From Desulfurobacterium thermolithotrophum DSM 11699 (GTDB lineage: Bacteria; Aquificota; Aquificia; Desulfurobacteriales; Desulfurobacteriaceae), in NCBI RefSeq assembly GCF_000191045.1, contig NC_015185.1, positions 502,501 to 566,500 of the forward strand: a stretch of DNA of 64,000 nt, written 5' to 3'. The position numbers and the translations under genes are program-made. The notes beneath the pieces are model-generated. The model did not search any database, was not told the origin of the DNA, and saw only the letters and a list, made by a program, of their open reading frames with translations. Positions 62,778-64,000 of the stretch are shown here, piece by piece (within the stretch, counting starts at the first letter, position 1; every line of letters begins with the position of its first letter).

Positions 62778-63596
62778 CTACCCCTTAAATGAATGGATAT
62801 CTTTGTCTGAAAAAAAGTTTATTCCTAAAAAGTTTAATACTATCAATAAGAAGCCAAACATAGACATATAGCAAAGCTTTTTTCCTTTCCAATTGTTGTA
62901 AAGATATAGGTGGATAATGCCAGCGTATGTAAACCAGGTAACAAGTGTTGCTATTTCCTTAGGATGCCAAGACCAGTAAGAACCAAAAATTTTTTCAGAC
63001 CAAATTGCTCCTGCAAACATCGAAATTGTTATGAACATAAATCCTACTGTAAGCGAATGATATACAATAGACTCCAATAAAGAAAGAGACGTTAGTTTGT
63101 GATAAAACACCGAGAATTTCTTTTTCTTTAAGTGTCTCTCAAAGATTAGGTATATAAGAGATGTTATAGCTGCAAAGACAAAAGCACTGTATCCAAGAAA
63201 TGCAGAAACAATGTGTGTAACCCCTACTACTCCAACAGGGAAGATATTTTTAGGAATTCCTGATGCTAAAGAAGCAACGATTAAAGAAATTGCTGCCCAG
63301 GGCATAAGAAATGTTCCTGATATTGAAAACTTATGCTTTGTAGAAAAGTAAAGAAAAATAGAAACAGTACTAATACCAAAGAGCAAAAAAGCTCCTTTCT
63401 CTGTAAAGAGAGATACTCCTCCCCCTGTTCCTGCAAGAAGAATAACTGCTATTAGATTTGTTAAAAAGCCAATCCTTGCACCATAAAGACCAACAGTAGC
63501 AAGTTTGTCTTTTCTAAGAACAAGAAACAGCAAATAGTGCAAAGCTGAAATAACATATAAAACAGCTGTTGTATATATAAAGCTATCTGTGCTCAT
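62778..63596 (-). CDS. Cytochrome c biogenesis protein CcsA/HemX type
   Basis: 272 residues with about eight membrane helices. The tryptophan-rich heme-handling segment reads FGSYWSWHPKEIATLVTWFT, a variant of the WWD-type motif, with conserved His nearby (HLYLYNNW, VTHIVSAFLGY). In system II, CcsA with CcsB attaches heme to CXXCH proteins. In a heme operon the shorter HemX, which controls HemA level, is the alternative. It overlaps aroD by ATGA and touches hemA. Confidence 0.85.
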   Translation of the reverse strand: MSTDSFIYTTAVLYVISALHYLLFLVLRKDKLATVGLYGARIGFLTNLIAVILLAGTGGGVSLFTEKGAFLLFGISTVSIFLYFSTKHKFSISGTFLMPWAAISLIVASLASGIPKNIFPVGVVGVTHIVSAFLGYSAFVFAAITSLIYLIFERHLKKKKFSVFYHKLTSLSLLESIVYHSLTVGFMFITISMFAGAIWSEKIFGSYWSWHPKEIATLVTWFTYAGIIHLYLYNNWKGKKLCYMSMFGFLLIVLNFLGINFFSDKDIHSFKG

Positions 63597-64000
63597 GATG
63601 ATAGATTATACCTTATTTTTTCTTTTTCAAATTCAGGATAAAATTCACAAAGTAATTTTATAAGTTTTTCTGCTTCTATCTGTCCTGGAGCTACAGGTTT
63701 TCCAAAGAATGTGTAGGTTAAAAGCGAACCGAAGGAAAATCCAACTACTCGTGTAAACTTTCCACTTTCTCCCATTACCATGAAAATTTTGGGGTGGTTA
63801 AATTTACTTAGAGTACAGCAAACTTTTGCTGCATCCTCTTTTTTCCTTCCAGTAAAAGCCAGTTTAACTATGTCAGCACCTGATTCAACAGCTCTATTGA
63901 AAATTTCCTCTATTTCCTTTTCTGCTGGTGTCTTTTCAAAGTCGTGGTAGGAGACGATTAAAACTTTGTGTTCCTTCCTAACAAGATTTTTTACATCCGG
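63593..64000 (-). CDS. aroD: 3-Dehydroquinate dehydratase, type I (C-terminal part; gene runs off the window)
   Basis: About 135 C-terminal residues are in the window; the N-terminus lies beyond it. Visible catalytic motifs: VLIVSYHDFEKTP with the general-base His, ADIVKLAFTGR with the Schiff-base Lys, MVMGESGKFTRVVGFSFGS and KPVAPGQIEAEKL. It converts 3-dehydroquinate to dehydroshikimate and follows on from the DHQ synthase II at 39.8-40.8 kb. The internal ATG at 63781 is only a Met in the chain, not the start. Confidence 0.93.
   Translation of the reverse strand, partial: PDVKNLVRKEHKVLIVSYHDFEKTPAEKEIEEIFNRAVESGADIVKLAFTGRKKEDAAKVCCTLSKFNHPKIFMVMGESGKFTRVVGFSFGSLLTYTFFGKPVAPGQIEAEKLIKLLCEFYPEFEKEKIRYNLSS

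Noticed and set aside
63593-63781. Stand-alone 62-residue gene
   Set aside because: The frame is open to the window edge and encodes the C-terminal half of type I dehydroquinate dehydratase.
1-64000. CRISPR array, rRNA operon, prophage or defence island
   Set aside because: No regularly spaced repeats, no rRNA segments and no phage structural or defence genes seen on either strand.

Overview
The window is one contiguous piece of a low-GC bacterial chromosome with densely packed, often overlapping genes. It most resembles a thermophilic, chemolithoautotrophic member of the Aquificota, probably Desulfurobacteriaceae. That placement is inferred from gene content: an octaheme HAO-type cytochrome, a split archaeal-type glutamate synthase, archaeal-type 3-dehydroquinate synthase II, two MotB paralogs beside one MotA (as in Aquifex), a Gram-negative envelope (porin, LPS-type glycosyltransferases, MsbA) and flagellar stator genes. 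No rRNA, 16S-type marker or CRISPR array is present to confirm it.

Layout. 1-5 kb: start of a Tat-exported redox protein, a porin, an IS copy, a HEAT-repeat protein and a LysR regulator. 5-7.7 kb: octaheme cytochrome with a clear promoter and terminator, and a second IS copy. 7.9-13.2 kb: a c-di-GMP (Cache-GGDEF-EAL) gene broken at an A10 run, a histone-deacetylase-family amidohydrolase and RNase R. 13.2-15.6 kb: an IS110-type element with a probable bridge RNA, then a third IS copy, stacked between rnr and tRNA-Val. 15.7-22.6 kb: thiE, a lipopolysaccharide cluster (ligase/polymerase, two glycosyltransferases, MsbA-type flippase), a nucleotide-sugar dehydrogenase remnant and a TrmB-type regulator. 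22.6-23.9 kb: an IS481-type element and tRNA-Asn. 23.9-27.6 kb: bioF, a TRIC-type channel, a response regulator and dnaX. 27.7-35.4 kb: five-gene split glutamate synthase, trpB and a second GGDEF-EAL protein. 35.4-43 kb: clpC-hspR, a sugar epimerase, aroB' (DHQ synthase II), yggS and a thioesterase. 43-53.9 kb: polX, tRNA-Ser, 4.5S SRP RNA, kamA-type gene, a coiled-coil protein, a metallo-beta-lactamase-fold protein, secA, an NlpC/P60 hydrolase, htrA and a sigma factor. 53.9-57.5 kb: motB2-motB1-motA and a glcD-type oxidase. 57.6-64 kb: a second IS481 copy, then the tightly overlapping set aroD-ccsA-hemA-hemC-hemD-hemB.

How parts fit. The heme genes and CcsA supply and attach heme for multiheme cytochromes such as the one at 5.2-6.7 kb. 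Glutamate synthase provides nitrogen for biosynthesis, and aroD, aroB' and trpB belong to aromatic amino-acid synthesis. SRP RNA and SecA serve export; HtrA and ClpC/HspR handle protein quality control.

The most unusual signal is in the mobile elements. Three near-identical 980-bp IS copies each have a perfect 10-bp target duplication, and in all three the duplication ends on the first T of a -35 hexamer (TTGACA or TTGCCA) of the neighbouring gene. Their transposase frame has no stop inside the element. The IS110-type element sits against the rnr Shine-Dalgarno sequence and carries a structured RNA region containing short matches to both flanks.
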